Numbered from the stretch's first letter, positions 33,915 through 42,422 are shown. The stretch: 59,190 nucleotides of DNA from an uncultured Alphaproteobacteria bacterium (GCA_944390915.1 CALXRS010000012.1:1-59190); one strand, 5' to 3'. Numbers and translations are program-made. Notes: generated by a model from the sequence alone, not told the origin.

Positions 33915-34333
33915 TTGCTTTGTTGCTGTTTTTTATGGCTGTTGTTTACATCATCGACCGGAGGATTTTTCTCGGTCTGCTGTATGTCGCGCTCAATCTG
34001 TGGCTGCCGGTTCTGTTTCTGGCTTCGGCCGAAGCCCTGACTTCCGACATCAGGCTGCTGCCGTGGTCAGATCCGGCCGGCACGCCGGACACGGTTCTGG
34101 TGTATCTGCTTTTGCTGTCGTCGGCATCGGCGTTGCTGCAATTTTTCCTCTGTCGGGAACTGGGCTTTTCCCGCCGGGCGGTTTTCCTTCCGCTTGCCGG
34201 AGCGGCCGCCGTCGGCGTCGTTCTTTTTGCCCCGCCGGCAACAACGGTCAAAATTGCCGCCGGCGTTTTGATATTGCTGTTGCTTGGCGTGCAAATCGTC
34301 CTTTTTGCCCTGAATTTGAAAAAAATTTTCTGA
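33905..34333 (+). CDS. Small four-helix membrane protein of unknown function
   Basis: This 142-residue protein has hydrophobic segments at about 3–20, 28–48, 62–82, 92–108 and 113–135, with short loops, so four or five helices. It overlaps ogt by ten bases and ends four bases before the convergent polymerase gene. No family recognised. The ribosome site is inside ogt (GAGCTCG region) and weak, so translation probably depends on ogt. Confidence 0.6.
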   Translation: MPLIALLLFFMAVVYIIDRRIFLGLLYVALNLWLPVLFLASAEALTSDIRLLPWSDPAGTPDTVLVYLLLLSSASALLQFFLCRELGFSRRAVFLPLAGAAAVGVVLFAPPATTVKIAAGVLILLLLGVQIVLFALNLKKIF

Positions 34334-34337
34334 CAAC

Positions 34338-35495
34338 CTACGACCAGCCGTTCTTCAAAATATTTTTGCCGAATTTTTCTTCCAGCTCGTCCCAGGCGGC
34401 GGAAAGCGGACTGCTTTTGAATTCCATCGGCGTGAAAAGCTCCCCCTGATAATTGTTTTTGGCCACCAGTCCGGAAAGAATAATCCCGCTGCTGCGGTAG
34501 AGAACGCCCGGACGATAGATGTTGTCAAGCAGCGGCATCACCGAACGGGCAATCTCAAATTCGGCATCGGCCGCGGCCGGCAGGCGGCACTTGTCGCCGA
34601 CCACCGCAAAATCCCTGGTTCTCAGCATCAGCCCGGCAACGGTGCAAAAACACCCGTCTTTGCGCATTCGTCGGCAGGCTTCGTGCAGATGCAGCCTGAG
34701 TTGCGAACGGATAACGCCGATATCCGCCGTAAACGAGGGCAGCACGGAAGTGGCCTGCACCGACTGCGGCAACGGCGGCTCCGTCACCAGCCGGCGCATG
34801 TAATGACCGAGCAGCTCATATTTTATGTCGAGCCCGACAATCCCCATCTGTTTGCGGATAACCGCATCCGGCCGCCTCACAAAATCGAGCGCGGTAAATA
34901 CGCCGGCACGGGTCATCCTCACGGAATGGCTGCGACCGATGCCGCTGACTTCGCCGATGTCCGTTTGCCGCAAAACATCTTCCACCGTGTCGAGGCTGAT
35001 TTGAAAAACGCCGCCCGTGTTTTTGGCCTTGTCGCTGGCGAGCTTGGCAAGCAGTTTGGAGGGCGCCAGCCCGATTGAAACGGGAATTTTCGTTTCGCGC
35101 AAAATCTTTTCCCTGAGGCGAACGGCAAGCGTAAAATAATCGGTTTTATAAACCTTATCGAGCGAGGTAAGATCGGCATAAGCTTCGTCGACGGACACCA
35201 CCTCCACTTCCGGGGCAACCTGCCGCAAACAGGCCATCACTTTTGCCGAAAAGGCGCGGTAAAGGTCGTGATCGGCGGTAACATATATTGCCGAGGGAAA
35301 ATCTTTTTTGGCCATAAACAACGGCATACCCATTTTCACCCCCAGCTTTTTGGCCTCGCGCGAGCGGGAAACGACACAGCCGTTGCCGCCCGTCACCACA
35401 CACACGGGCTTGCCGCAAAGCTCGGAATCGCGCGCCTGTTCACAGCTGACAAAAAAACTGTCGCAATCGACCAGCGCAATAACATGCTCTTTCAT
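34338..35495 (-). CDS. Y-family DNA polymerase (UmuC/DinB-like), SOS-controlled
   Basis: This protein has 385 residues from ATG 35495. LVDCDSFFVSCEQ (about 9–21) and SVDEAYADL (about 104–112) hold the catalytic acids. IPVSIGLAPSKLLAKLASDKAK is the palm/thumb part, and VSGIGRSHSVRMTRAG is the HhH region. The C-terminal little-finger domain includes SSGIILSGL, which is closer to UmuC than to DinB. No umuD-like gene is adjacent. A GTTC-N7-GTTC box at 35572–35586 predicts LexA control. Confidence 0.88.
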   Translation of the reverse strand: MKEHVIALVDCDSFFVSCEQARDSELCGKPVCVVTGGNGCVVSRSREAKKLGVKMGMPLFMAKKDFPSAIYVTADHDLYRAFSAKVMACLRQVAPEVEVVSVDEAYADLTSLDKVYKTDYFTLAVRLREKILRETKIPVSIGLAPSKLLAKLASDKAKNTGGVFQISLDTVEDVLRQTDIGEVSGIGRSHSVRMTRAGVFTALDFVRRPDAVIRKQMGIVGLDIKYELLGHYMRRLVTEPPLPQSVQATSVLPSFTADIGVIRSQLRLHLHEACRRMRKDGCFCTVAGLMLRTRDFAVVGDKCRLPAAADAEFEIARSVMPLLDNIYRPGVLYRSSGIILSGLVAKNNYQGELFTPMEFKSSPLSAAWDELEEKFGKNILKNGWS

Positions 35496-35571
35496 CACCC
35501 AACCTTCTCTGCCTTTTTGTTTGCCTTCGGCCACCGTTTGCCTCTTTGCCGCCCTCCGGCACACTCGTTTT

Positions 35572-35586
35572 GTTCTTGTTTTGTTC
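35572..35586 (-). promoter_or_regulatory. LexA (SOS) box upstream of the Y-family polymerase
   Basis: GTTCTTGTTTTGTTC matches the alphaproteobacterial LexA consensus GTTC-N7-GTTC exactly. It lies 77 bases before the polymerase ATG. No other exact match was noticed near gene starts in the window. Confidence 0.75.
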
Positions 35587-35668
35587 TACATCATCAAACC
35601 CTTCCTGTCAACCCGATACGTTTATCGGTTTTGAAAACGGCAACGGAGAGGCTCCGTTTTCATACGCA

Positions 35669-35702
35669 AAAGCCCCGACACGAAGAGCCGGAGCTTTTTT
35701 TA
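35669..35702. terminator. Terminator between the outer-membrane and polymerase genes
   Basis: AAAAGC(C)CCG, loop, CGG(A)GCTTTTTTT forms a hairpin with T-runs both ways. It ends the outer-membrane barrel transcript on the minus strand. Confidence 0.7.
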
Positions 35703-35730
35703 TCAAAGAGGGAATAAACGTCGGTAAAAA

Positions 35731-36288
35731 TCAGAATGTGTATCTGATACCGGCGGTTACCTCCATCAGATTATCCAGATGCTTGGCGCCGATAAAGCTG
35801 TAGCGACCGACAACACGAGCAGCAAAATGTTCGGTGAAGTCGTATTGCGCACCGATACCGACGCGGTAGCCCATTCTCTGCTTATCGTCGCTGCCCTGAT
35901 GATATTTGACTTTCATGTTATAGTTGGCCAAACCGAGCGAGCCGAGCAGATTGAAACCGTCGCAGCCGAGCGGCAGATAACCGTAGGCGTCAAGACCGTA
36001 GGCATAGAACTTGGTCTTGATGTGGTCGATGGTGCCGTTATGGGACTTTACTTCCGCCGACTGCTGGAAAAAGGCTTCCAAACTGGCATAAGGCGAAATC
36101 CACGTACCGACGCTGACCATGCCGGAATTGTAGCTCTTTTTGGGCTCAAGAACCAAATCTTTATAATCGGCATGGGAATAAACATAGTCCAAACCGATGT
36201 AGGGTCTGAATTCCTTTGCCACGTCCATGGCGTTGGCGCTGACGGAAAACAAGCAGGCAACCCCTGCCAGCAGTAATGTTTTTTTCAT
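35731..36288 (-). CDS. Outer-membrane β-barrel protein (OmpA-like eight-strand type)
   Basis: The 185-residue protein has a signal peptide MKKTLLLAGVACLFSVSANA (1–20). It then alternates aromatic strands (YIGLDYVYSHADYKDL, SVGTWISPYASLEAFFQ, RVGIGAQYDFTEHFAARVVGRYSF) and ends in RYTF with terminal Phe, the usual BAM signal. Length fits an eight-strand barrel with no OmpA peptidoglycan domain. An AT-rich upstream region separates it from the divergent udg gene. The role is structural or adhesive, not known. Confidence 0.85.
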   Translation of the reverse strand: MKKTLLLAGVACLFSVSANAMDVAKEFRPYIGLDYVYSHADYKDLVLEPKKSYNSGMVSVGTWISPYASLEAFFQQSAEVKSHNGTIDHIKTKFYAYGLDAYGYLPLGCDGFNLLGSLGLANYNMKVKYHQGSDDKQRMGYRVGIGAQYDFTEHFAARVVGRYSFIGAKHLDNLMEVTAGIRYTF

Positions 36289-36472
36289 ATTATAAACTCC
36301 ATTTATAAACAGATTTTGTTAAAATTATTTATTTAGTCTGTCGTAAATATTACAGTTTGCCATAATATTAACAAACGTTGATGTAACTACTGTTTGGAAA
36401 AATTAAAGAGTGCTTTTCCAAAAAAATGTGCTAAATTAACAAAATAAAATTTAAGAATTTAGGAAATTTAAG

Positions 36473-37102
36473 ATGTTATGTCCTGAAAAAAATTGCGCGC
36501 TATGCCCGAGACTTGTTGCTTTCCGAAAAGAAAACCAACAAAAATTTCCAACCTTTTACAACGCGCCGGTTCCCTCTTTCGGCCCGCTTTCGGCAAAACT
36601 TCTGGTGCTCGGCATGGCTCCCGGCCTTAAAGGCGCAAACCAAACGGGACGACCGTTTACCAACGACTACGCCGGCGACCTGCTCTACCCCGTCCTCAAA
36701 CAGTTCGGACTGGCAAAAGGCAGCTACGGACGACGCGCGGACGACGGTTTTGAACTGATTGATACCAGAGTGACCAACGCCGTGCGCTGCGTGCCCCCGC
36801 AAAACAAGGTGATTGCGGCGGAGGCATCGGCCTGCCGACCTTTTTTGCTGGCGGAGCTGAACGCGTTGAGCGAGCTCAAAGCGGTGCTGGCGTTGGGCTC
36901 TGTGGCGCACAACGCCCTATTGGCGGCGCTCGGATGCAAACAGTCGGCATACAAATTTGCCCATTGCGCCAGGCATGTTCTGGACAACGGGCTGGTGCTT
37001 GTCGACTCCTACCACACTTCGCGCTATAACGTAAACACCGGCGTGCTGACCGAAGAAATGTTTGCCGCCGCCGTCCGTCTGATCAAAAAAGAAACGGAGT
37101 AA
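36473..37102 (+). CDS. Uracil-DNA glycosylase, family 5-like (UdgB)
   Basis: This 209-residue protein has Cys residues in CPEKNCALCPRL at the N-terminus, plus RCVPPQNK and SACRPF further on. These could supply the four ligands of the iron–sulfur cluster typical of family 4/5 enzymes. Motif A is GMAPGLKGANQTGRPFTNDYAG (about 47–68), with Asn56 rather than Asp or Glu, which fits UdgB-type enzymes. Motif B is DSYHTSRYNVN. It removes uracil, and possibly other deaminated bases, from DNA. It is followed by the TPR–methyltransferase with a six-base gap. Confidence 0.85.
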   Translation: MLCPEKNCALCPRLVAFRKENQQKFPTFYNAPVPSFGPLSAKLLVLGMAPGLKGANQTGRPFTNDYAGDLLYPVLKQFGLAKGSYGRRADDGFELIDTRVTNAVRCVPPQNKVIAAEASACRPFLLAELNALSELKAVLALGSVAHNALLAALGCKQSAYKFAHCARHVLDNGLVLVDSYHTSRYNVNTGVLTEEMFAAAVRLIKKETE

Positions 37103-37108
37103 AAACCG

Positions 37109-38842
37109 ATGTCCTACGATTTGCTGCTGCAACAGGGATTAAAACTGCACAACGCCGGCCGGCTCGATGAAGCCGCCGGACTCTACAGGCAGGTTTTGGA
37201 AACCGCTCCCGATCATCCGGTCGTGCTCAACCTGCTCGGACTGATTGCCCAGCAAAAAGGCTTTCACACCGAAGCCATCGATTTTTTTTCAAAAGCCGTG
37301 GCGCAAAACCCGCAATCGGCGGAATATTATTTCAACCTCGCCTGGTCGGAAGAGCGCGCAGGCCTGCCGGCGGAAGCGGAAAAAGCCTATCTGCAGGCCT
37401 TAAAACTGCAACCGGGAATAAAAGAAGCGCACAACGCGCTCGGCAATATTTATCTGGCCGAAGGCAACCCGGTTGAGGCGTGCAGACAATACGAAACGGC
37501 CGCGGCACTCGACCCGGCGTATGCCGAACCGCGCGCCAACATGGCGCGGGCAAAAGAAGACGCCGCCGCCCTCGCCGCTTTGGAAAAACAATATCCGACG
37601 GACGCCGTTGTTCCTTATTATCTGGCGCTTGTTCTGCGGCGGCAGGGAAAAACGACGGAAGCTCTGGCCGCCGCCAGACGGGCGGAAAAACTTTTGCCCG
37701 ACGAGGAAACCTTGCTGCTGTGCGGCGAACTTTGCCTTGCCGCCGACACTTCGGCCGCAACGGATTATTTCCGCCGCGCGCTCGCGCTGAACCCAAAATC
37801 GGTTACCGCGCTCATCAATCTGGCCAATGTCGAAACCGATGCCGGCAAAGCCGAAGCCATGTATAAAAAAGCTCTGGATCTCGAACCCGACAACATCGAG
37901 GCGCATATCAACCACGCCGAACTGCTCTACCGCGAAGGACGCGCCGCCGAAGCGCTGGAAGAATATCGGCAGGCGGTTATCCTCGATCCGAAACGGGCGG
38001 AAACAAGCAACAATCTGGGCATTATCGAAAAAGACTGCGGCGAATACGAAGAAGCTTTGGGGCTGTTTTTCAACGCCCTCGTCAAACAGCCGAACCGGCG
38101 GGAATATGCCGTTAATGCGGCGGAAACGCTGACGCTTTTGTTTGCCAAAGACAGGGACAAAGCGCGTAAAATAGCTGCCAACTGGCAAAAACAGATGCCC
38201 GACAACGTTTTTGCCTGCCGCTTAAACGAAATTTTGAACGGCGCCGACAGCGGTCGCGGCGAAGCTTATGCACGCGAACTTTTCAACCAGTTTGCCGAAA
38301 ATTATGAAAAAGTCATGGCCGGACTGGATTATGCCTTGCCGCAGAAAATTGCCGACCTGCTCGGAAAACCCGCCGGCACGATTATTGAACTCGGCTGCGG
38401 CACGGGACTGACCGGCGCGGTCTTAAAGAACGAAAACAACCGGCTCATCGGCGTCGACATTTCGCCGGCCATGCTTGACAAAGCCCGCGAGAAAGGCATT
38501 TATGAACAGCTTATCGAAGCCGATATCGGCGAATATTGCCGTCGTTTGCCGGCCGCCGATTTGGTGGTGGCGGCGGACGTTTTCGGTTATATCGGCGATT
38601 TGGAGCCGATTGTTGCCGGCGTTTTTCCGCGCAAATTCTGTTTTTCCGTCGCCCTTTGCACGAGCGACAAAAATTTTGAACTGACAACGAGCGGACGCTA
38701 TCGGCACAACCCGCGCTATGTAAAAAAACTTTTGCAAAAAGCGGGCTATCCGGTTATTCTTGAACACGAATGCGAGCTGCGCCGCGAAAACGGACAGCCG
38801 GTTCAGGGAATGATTTTTACGGCGGAGAATAAAACAACGTGA
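37109..38842 (+). CDS. TPR-repeat protein with C-terminal SAM-dependent methyltransferase
   Basis: This 577-residue protein has about ten TPR motifs in residues 1–390 (for example AGRLDEAAGLYRQVLETAPDHPVVLNLLGLIAQQKG and YKKALDLEPDNIEAHINHAELLYREGRAAEALEEY). From about 425 it has a class I methyltransferase: TIIELGCGTGLTGAVL (motif I), GVDISPAMLDKAREKG and DLVVAADVFGYIGDL. TPR–methyltransferase fusions occur in Alphaproteobacteria; some act on glycans or lipids, but the substrate cannot be read here. It overlaps the RNHCP gene by four bases. Confidence 0.85.
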   Translation: MSYDLLLQQGLKLHNAGRLDEAAGLYRQVLETAPDHPVVLNLLGLIAQQKGFHTEAIDFFSKAVAQNPQSAEYYFNLAWSEERAGLPAEAEKAYLQALKLQPGIKEAHNALGNIYLAEGNPVEACRQYETAAALDPAYAEPRANMARAKEDAAALAALEKQYPTDAVVPYYLALVLRRQGKTTEALAAARRAEKLLPDEETLLLCGELCLAADTSAATDYFRRALALNPKSVTALINLANVETDAGKAEAMYKKALDLEPDNIEAHINHAELLYREGRAAEALEEYRQAVILDPKRAETSNNLGIIEKDCGEYEEALGLFFNALVKQPNRREYAVNAAETLTLLFAKDRDKARKIAANWQKQMPDNVFACRLNEILNGADSGRGEAYARELFNQFAENYEKVMAGLDYALPQKIADLLGKPAGTIIELGCGTGLTGAVLKNENNRLIGVDISPAMLDKAREKGIYEQLIEADIGEYCRRLPAADLVVAADVFGYIGDLEPIVAGVFPRKFCFSVALCTSDKNFELTTSGRYRHNPRYVKKLLQKAGYPVILEHECELRRENGQPVQGMIFTAENKTT

Positions 38843-39162
38843 GCAGAAAAGAAGAAAATACGGGTTTTGTCTGCAGCCACTGCGGGCGGGAGGTGCTGCC
38901 GTTGATCGACGGCAGCTATCGCAACCACTGCCCTTTCTGCCTGTATTCGCTGCATGTGGACAACCTCCCCGGCGACCGCGCCTGCGACTGCGGCGGACTG
39001 ATGGAGCCCGTCGGCATGGAACGCAAAGCCGGCAAAGGGTGGCAAATTATTCATCGCTGCCAAAAATGCGGCTGCGAAAAACGCAACAAAATCAGCGAAG
39101 ACCCCCGCCAACCGGATGACATCAACGCCATCACCGCGCTGATGCGCCGCGCCGCCCGCTGA
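38839..39162 (+). CDS. RNHCP-domain zinc-ribbon protein
   Basis: This protein has 107 residues from GTG 38839, which overlaps the upstream stop (GTGA). It has FVCSHCGREV, then SYRNHCPFCLYSLHVD, the motif that names the RNHCP family, then ACDCGG and HRCQKCGCEKRNK. Four CxxC-type pairs suggest one or two bound zinc ions. The family is widespread and of unknown role, thought to bind nucleic acid. A C-terminal helix rich in Asp, Asn and Arg follows. Confidence 0.88.
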   Translation: MSRKEENTGFVCSHCGREVLPLIDGSYRNHCPFCLYSLHVDNLPGDRACDCGGLMEPVGMERKAGKGWQIIHRCQKCGCEKRNKISEDPRQPDDINAITALMRRAAR

Positions 39163-39246
39163 CATTTTGCCGGCGACGGGGGTTTTTCGGCTGCCAAAAA
39201 GGACTATATAAAATAACAACCGACAGTATATAGGGAGAATTTGCCG

Positions 39247-39846
39247 ATGAAAAAAGATTTAGCCGAACTGTTTGCCGAAAGACGCTCCGTTTATCACCTC
39301 GGAAACAAAACGCCTATAACGGAAAGACAAATCACGGAGCTTGTCGCCCATGCCCTGAAACATTGTCCGACCGCTTTTAATTCGCAATCCGCGCGGTTGG
39401 TGGTGCTTTACGGTGAATATTATCAAAAACTGTGGGATATCGTGCTGACCGAACTGAGCAAAGTGGTTGCCGACGACAAAATGCCGGCAACAATCGAAAA
39501 AATTCGCGGTTTTGCGGCCGGCGCAGGCACCGTTCTCTTTTTTGAAGACCAAAACACCATCGAAAGTCTGCAAAAGAAATTTCCTCTTTATGCGGAAAAT
39601 TTCCCGAAATGGTCGCTTGAGGCAAACGGCATGCTGCAATACATGATTTGGCTGGCTCTGTGCGAAGCGGGACTCGGCGCATCGCTGCAACATTACAATC
39701 CGCTGATAGACGACGAAGTCAAACTCGTTTTCGACCTTCCCGGACATTGGCAGCTTCTGGCGCAGATGCCGTTCGGCAGCATTGAACAACCGGCGGAGGA
39801 AAAAAGCTTTTTGCCAATAGAGGAAAGACTCAAGGTTTTCGGATAA
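39247..39846 (+). CDS. Nitroreductase family protein
   Basis: This protein has 199 residues from ATG 39247 (GGGAGA eight bases upstream). FAERRSVYHLGNKTPITERQI near the start, CPTAFNSQSARLVVL (about 38–52), GTVLFFEDQ, and the late WLALCEAGLGASLQHYNPLID fit FMN-binding oxidoreductases of the nitroreductase fold. The usual RRSxR FMN motif is RRSVY here, as in the HI1542/YdgI-like branch with 'fatty-acid repression' type members. It probably reduces quinones or nitro compounds with NAD(P)H. Confidence 0.85.
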   Translation: MKKDLAELFAERRSVYHLGNKTPITERQITELVAHALKHCPTAFNSQSARLVVLYGEYYQKLWDIVLTELSKVVADDKMPATIEKIRGFAAGAGTVLFFEDQNTIESLQKKFPLYAENFPKWSLEANGMLQYMIWLALCEAGLGASLQHYNPLIDDEVKLVFDLPGHWQLLAQMPFGSIEQPAEEKSFLPIEERLKVFG

Positions 39847-40163
39847 TATTAAACCACAAAAGGTAATATAGGATAAACAAGTTCTTATAAAATATAAAAT
39901 AACCTTTTGTTATGACTCAAAAGAGGTTGATTATCCGTCAAGGACAGAACAAGAGGAGTATACGTTTCAGAAATTTTGAAAACGACCGCTTGCGCGTGCT
40001 GATTTTGCGTGCTTTGGATTTTGCGTGCTTAACTTATTTTAACTTCTGGGCTCTGATTATGATACTTTTTTACTCCCTGTTCCATACTTTGACGATGGGC
40101 CAATTCGCCCCCCTGCTTGCGCGTCCCTTTCTCCCCTCAAGGGAGAGGAAGGTGATTACAAGG

Positions 40164-40188
40164 AACCCCGCGTCTAACGCGGGGTTTT
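40164..40188 (+). terminator. Intrinsic terminator (rightward)
   Basis: AACCCCGCG, TCTAA, CGCGGGG and TTTT form a compact perfect stem. It could end the nitroreductase transcript or a short RNA from the stretch before it. Confidence 0.75.
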
Positions 40189-40196
40189 CAGTGTAC

Positions 40197-40222
40197 AAAA
40201 AAAGCCCGATTGATTGTCGGGC
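40197..40222 (-). terminator. Intrinsic terminator (leftward) of the merR fragment
   Basis: Leftward GCCCGA, CAATCAA, TCGGGC and seven T directly follow the stop of the partial merR-like gene at 40229, so it is a relic of that gene's own end. Confidence 0.75.
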
Positions 40223-40228
40223 AGAATT

Positions 40229-40318
40229 TTATTTTTGTTTCAACGCCTTGTCCAATTCATTGCGAATTTCCGCAAGTTCGCCGGCAATTGCTGCCGGACT
40301 GTCTTCGGCAGCTGTTGC
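40229..40318 (-). pseudogene. 3'-terminal fragment of a second MerR-like regulator gene
   Basis: The minus strand reads ATAAEDSPAAIAGELAEI, then RNELDKALKQK and stop. The intact MerR at 42423–42794 ends [22 protein letters not shown], so this is the tail of a paralogue. Upstream of about 40318 the similarity ends where the DUF2157-like sequence begins in the other direction. The HTH part is missing. The fragment keeps its own terminator. Confidence 0.75.
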
Positions 40319-41036
40319 CCGCGCCGACGGTAAACAGCAGAAAACTTACTTTGAAATCGGACTGTTTGCTTTGTTCTGGCTTACGGGAGCTTCAATCGGA
40401 CTCATTGCGCAAGTTCTGCAAACCAACGGCTCTCTGACTGACGGGATGTTATTGTGGGCTTTGTTTTCCTTACCGTTGCTTTCCCTTTCCGGCAAAAAAC
40501 TGCTGCCGCTGATATGGCTGCCGCTGCTTATATTTTCTTTGTGCTTACGGGAAGATTTTTGGCGCTATTATACATCTGCCATCGACTGGATTTATACCCA
40601 TCTGTCTTCTTCTCCTGCCGTTGTCGGCGGATTACTCATCGCTTTTTACACTCTGCTGGCGACAACCGGCGGCCTGCTTAATATTTTGAGCAAGCGCCGT
40701 TTTCCCGTATTTGCCGTCTGGCGCGGCTATGCCGAAGTTCTCGCCTATCTTTCCGCCTTTTGGCTTCCGGTCGTAGAGTTTTCCTTTGCAACCTTTGCCG
40801 TCGGTGTGATTTTCTTTACTCTGGCCACCGCATTTTATTATCGCTCCCGACAGGCTAAAATGCTCAATTTTAACATTACGATGATAGGCATCACCTTTCT
40901 TAACGCCGCCTGTCAACTGTTTGGCAGTCTGCTTGCCACCGGTCTTGTTTTTCTTGCGGCGGGCATATTTTTGCTGACAGGTGTTTTCGTATGCCGCCAT
41001 ATAAACAAACTTTTTTCGAGAGGCAAAAATGAATAA
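40319..41036 (+). pseudogene. DUF2157 membrane protein, N-terminally truncated
   Basis: From about 40320 the frame reads KTYFEIGLFALFWLTGASIGLIAQVLQTNG ... LLWALFSLPLLSL, the middle of the DUF2157 family, and continues through about eight hydrophobic helices to FVCRHINKLFSRGKNE. The cytoplasmic N-terminal part and the first helices are absent and replaced by the merR fragment. The open frame extends to 39912 by chance. Partner gene GDYxxLxY follows with an eight-base overlap. The remaining part might still be translated from an internal start, but no good ribosome site is seen. Confidence 0.7.
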
Positions 41037-41571
41037 ACACATCCGTCTGCTCTTAATTGCCGCGCCGTTTTTTCTGCTTGCTCTGATGACAACAACCATC
41101 CTCTGGCAGCGCTTCCGCCTGCCGGAAGTTACCTTGCGCATTGCCGGCTACGATCCGCGGGACTTACTGTCCGGACATTACATAGCATACACTATCGATT
41201 GGGAAAACACGGATTGCTCGCAATTTACCAACAACCGTTGCCCGCAAGATGAGTTTTTTCAAAGCAGCATCGACGGCCTATGGGACAACTACCACCGTTT
41301 TTACATTCCCGAAAAGGATGCAAAATTGCTTGATTCCCTCTTTCGGCGGGCTTCAGACAACCTTGTTTTTGAAATTGTTTACGGTTACGCGCCAAACTTT
41401 CGCCCGCAAATCAAACGACTGCTGATTAACGGCCGGAACTGGGACGAATATCTGGCAGAAAAAACAAGCACAACGGAACCCGAGGCAAAAGACAAGTCTG
41501 TTGATGTTACACAACAAAATGCGGAGAGCACACGTTCTCCCTCCACAAATAAAACCACAAACGGAAAATAA
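41029..41571 (+). CDS. GDYxxLxY-domain membrane-anchored protein
   Basis: This 180-residue protein has one N-terminal membrane helix (LLLIAAPFFLLALMTTTILW). It then carries LRIAGYDPRDLLSGHYIAYTIDW, the motif that defines this family (GYDPRDLLRGHYL in most members). The rest should be periplasmic. The C-terminal 45 residues are Thr/Ser/Glu-rich and disordered. The family is normally encoded with DUF2157 as a two-gene unit; here the DUF2157 partner is truncated, so function of the pair is doubtful. Confidence 0.8.
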   Translation: MNKHIRLLLIAAPFFLLALMTTTILWQRFRLPEVTLRIAGYDPRDLLSGHYIAYTIDWENTDCSQFTNNRCPQDEFFQSSIDGLWDNYHRFYIPEKDAKLLDSLFRRASDNLVFEIVYGYAPNFRPQIKRLLINGRNWDEYLAEKTSTTEPEAKDKSVDVTQQNAESTRSPSTNKTTNGK

Positions 41572-41590
41572 TTTCTTTCAACAGATAAAA

Positions 41591-41625
41591 AACGACAGAG
41601 CAATATTTTCAACTCTGTCGTTTTT
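41591..41625. terminator. Bidirectional terminator
   Basis: AACGACAGAG, a 12-base loop and CTCTGTCGTTTTT lie between two converging genes and can act on both. Confidence 0.8.
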
Positions 41626-41653
41626 CGCACATGAAAATTTCAAAATGGAAATT

Positions 41654-42349
41654 TTATTTATATTTTTTTGCAGAATTCTTTTTCCGCGTAACTGCATTCC
41701 AACATCTGCGGCAACACTGCTTCCAGGTATATCCGTAACCGGAAATCATCTTATTAAAAACCGGCGGATTTATAAGCCAGTCCATGACCGGATCGGGATG
41801 CGTCAAATATTCTATTTCGACAATATCCAGCGTCGGCGTTTTACAGACAAATTCAAAACCTTTTCTCTTGGTGTCAAAATGCATGTATAAGAGTTTGATT
41901 TTCTTTGACGGATACAATTTCCGCAAGCGTGAAAGCAAACTTTCCAACTCTGTCGAAGAAAGAGAAAACTTCCTGTTGTTGGCAACAAATAAAATGCTTT
42001 TGGCTTTGCCTATCATCTTGAGCAAACGGGAAATCCGCCGTTGATACTTCCGATTAACGGCCTCAAAATCCCGTGACGGTTCTTCATGCACAAAATCATG
42101 ATAAAACATGATGCCGTTCGGCATGGCAAAGCGATGAAAATGGCTTCCGGCCGGACAGGGAAGCGGCTCCAGCCGTTCTAACGTCAGAAAATCTCTGAAA
42201 TTATCTTCCAGCATTCGGCAGGCTACAAGCGGATTAATTACCAACCAGTCAAAGGGGAGACTTTCATCCTGAAGTCCGCAGTTCCGCAAATGCCAACTGG
42301 TTGCGCAATTGCTGCCCAGCGGAATGATTGCATCAAATCTCTCTTTCAT
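41654..42349 (-). CDS. DUF1796-type putative papain-like cysteine peptidase
   Basis: The N-terminus of this 231-residue protein, IIPLGSNCATSWHLRNCGLQDESLPFDWLV, is the signature of DUF1796 proteins. It contains the proposed catalytic Cys (about 15) and the PFDW motif. Later HFHRFAMPNGIMFYHDFVHE supplies candidate His residues. These proteins often sit in surface-polysaccharide regions, and their activity is unproven. The C-terminus is very basic (WNAVTRKKNSAKKYK). There is no signal peptide, so it should be cytoplasmic. Confidence 0.75.
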   Translation of the reverse strand: MKERFDAIIPLGSNCATSWHLRNCGLQDESLPFDWLVINPLVACRMLEDNFRDFLTLERLEPLPCPAGSHFHRFAMPNGIMFYHDFVHEEPSRDFEAVNRKYQRRISRLLKMIGKAKSILFVANNRKFSLSSTELESLLSRLRKLYPSKKIKLLYMHFDTKRKGFEFVCKTPTLDIVEIEYLTHPDPVMDWLINPPVFNKMISGYGYTWKQCCRRCWNAVTRKKNSAKKYK

Positions 42350-42387
42350 GTACTTGTCCTTCGTTTCTCTGACAAAGGCGGCAACAT

Positions 42388-42412
42388 CCGCTGCAAAACA
42401 GCGGATGTGAAA
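42388..42412 (-). terminator. Perfect hairpin downstream of merR without a T-tract
   Basis: ACATCCGCTG, CAAAA, CAGCGGATGT is a perfect ten-base stem 11 bases past the MerR stop. No T-run follows on the minus strand, so it may protect the 3' end rather than terminate. Confidence 0.5.
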
Positions 42413-42422
42413 ATGGTCTGTT

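Larger units (their letters stand above)
39847..40228. other. About 380 bp of non-coding, rearranged-looking DNA
   Basis: The stretch starts with an inverted pair ACAAAAGGT/ACCTTTTGT (39856–39864 and about 39901–39909). Two exact copies of GATTTTGCGTGCTT follow at 40001–40014 and 40017–40030. Then come a hairpin CCTTTCTCCC/GGGAGAGGAAGG (about 40128–40152) and terminators at 40164–40188 and 40197–40222. An open frame runs through it but looks non-coding. A small RNA ending at 40188 is possible. Confidence 0.45.

Noticed and set aside
36371-36380. AAACGTTGAT resembling the invertase core (also near 12885)
   Set aside because: Only seven bases match, and there is no inverted partner nearby. It is probably chance.
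39912-40318. N-terminal extension of the DUF2157-like frame
   Set aside because: It crosses two terminators and the antisense merR fragment, and the amino-acid pattern does not match the family.
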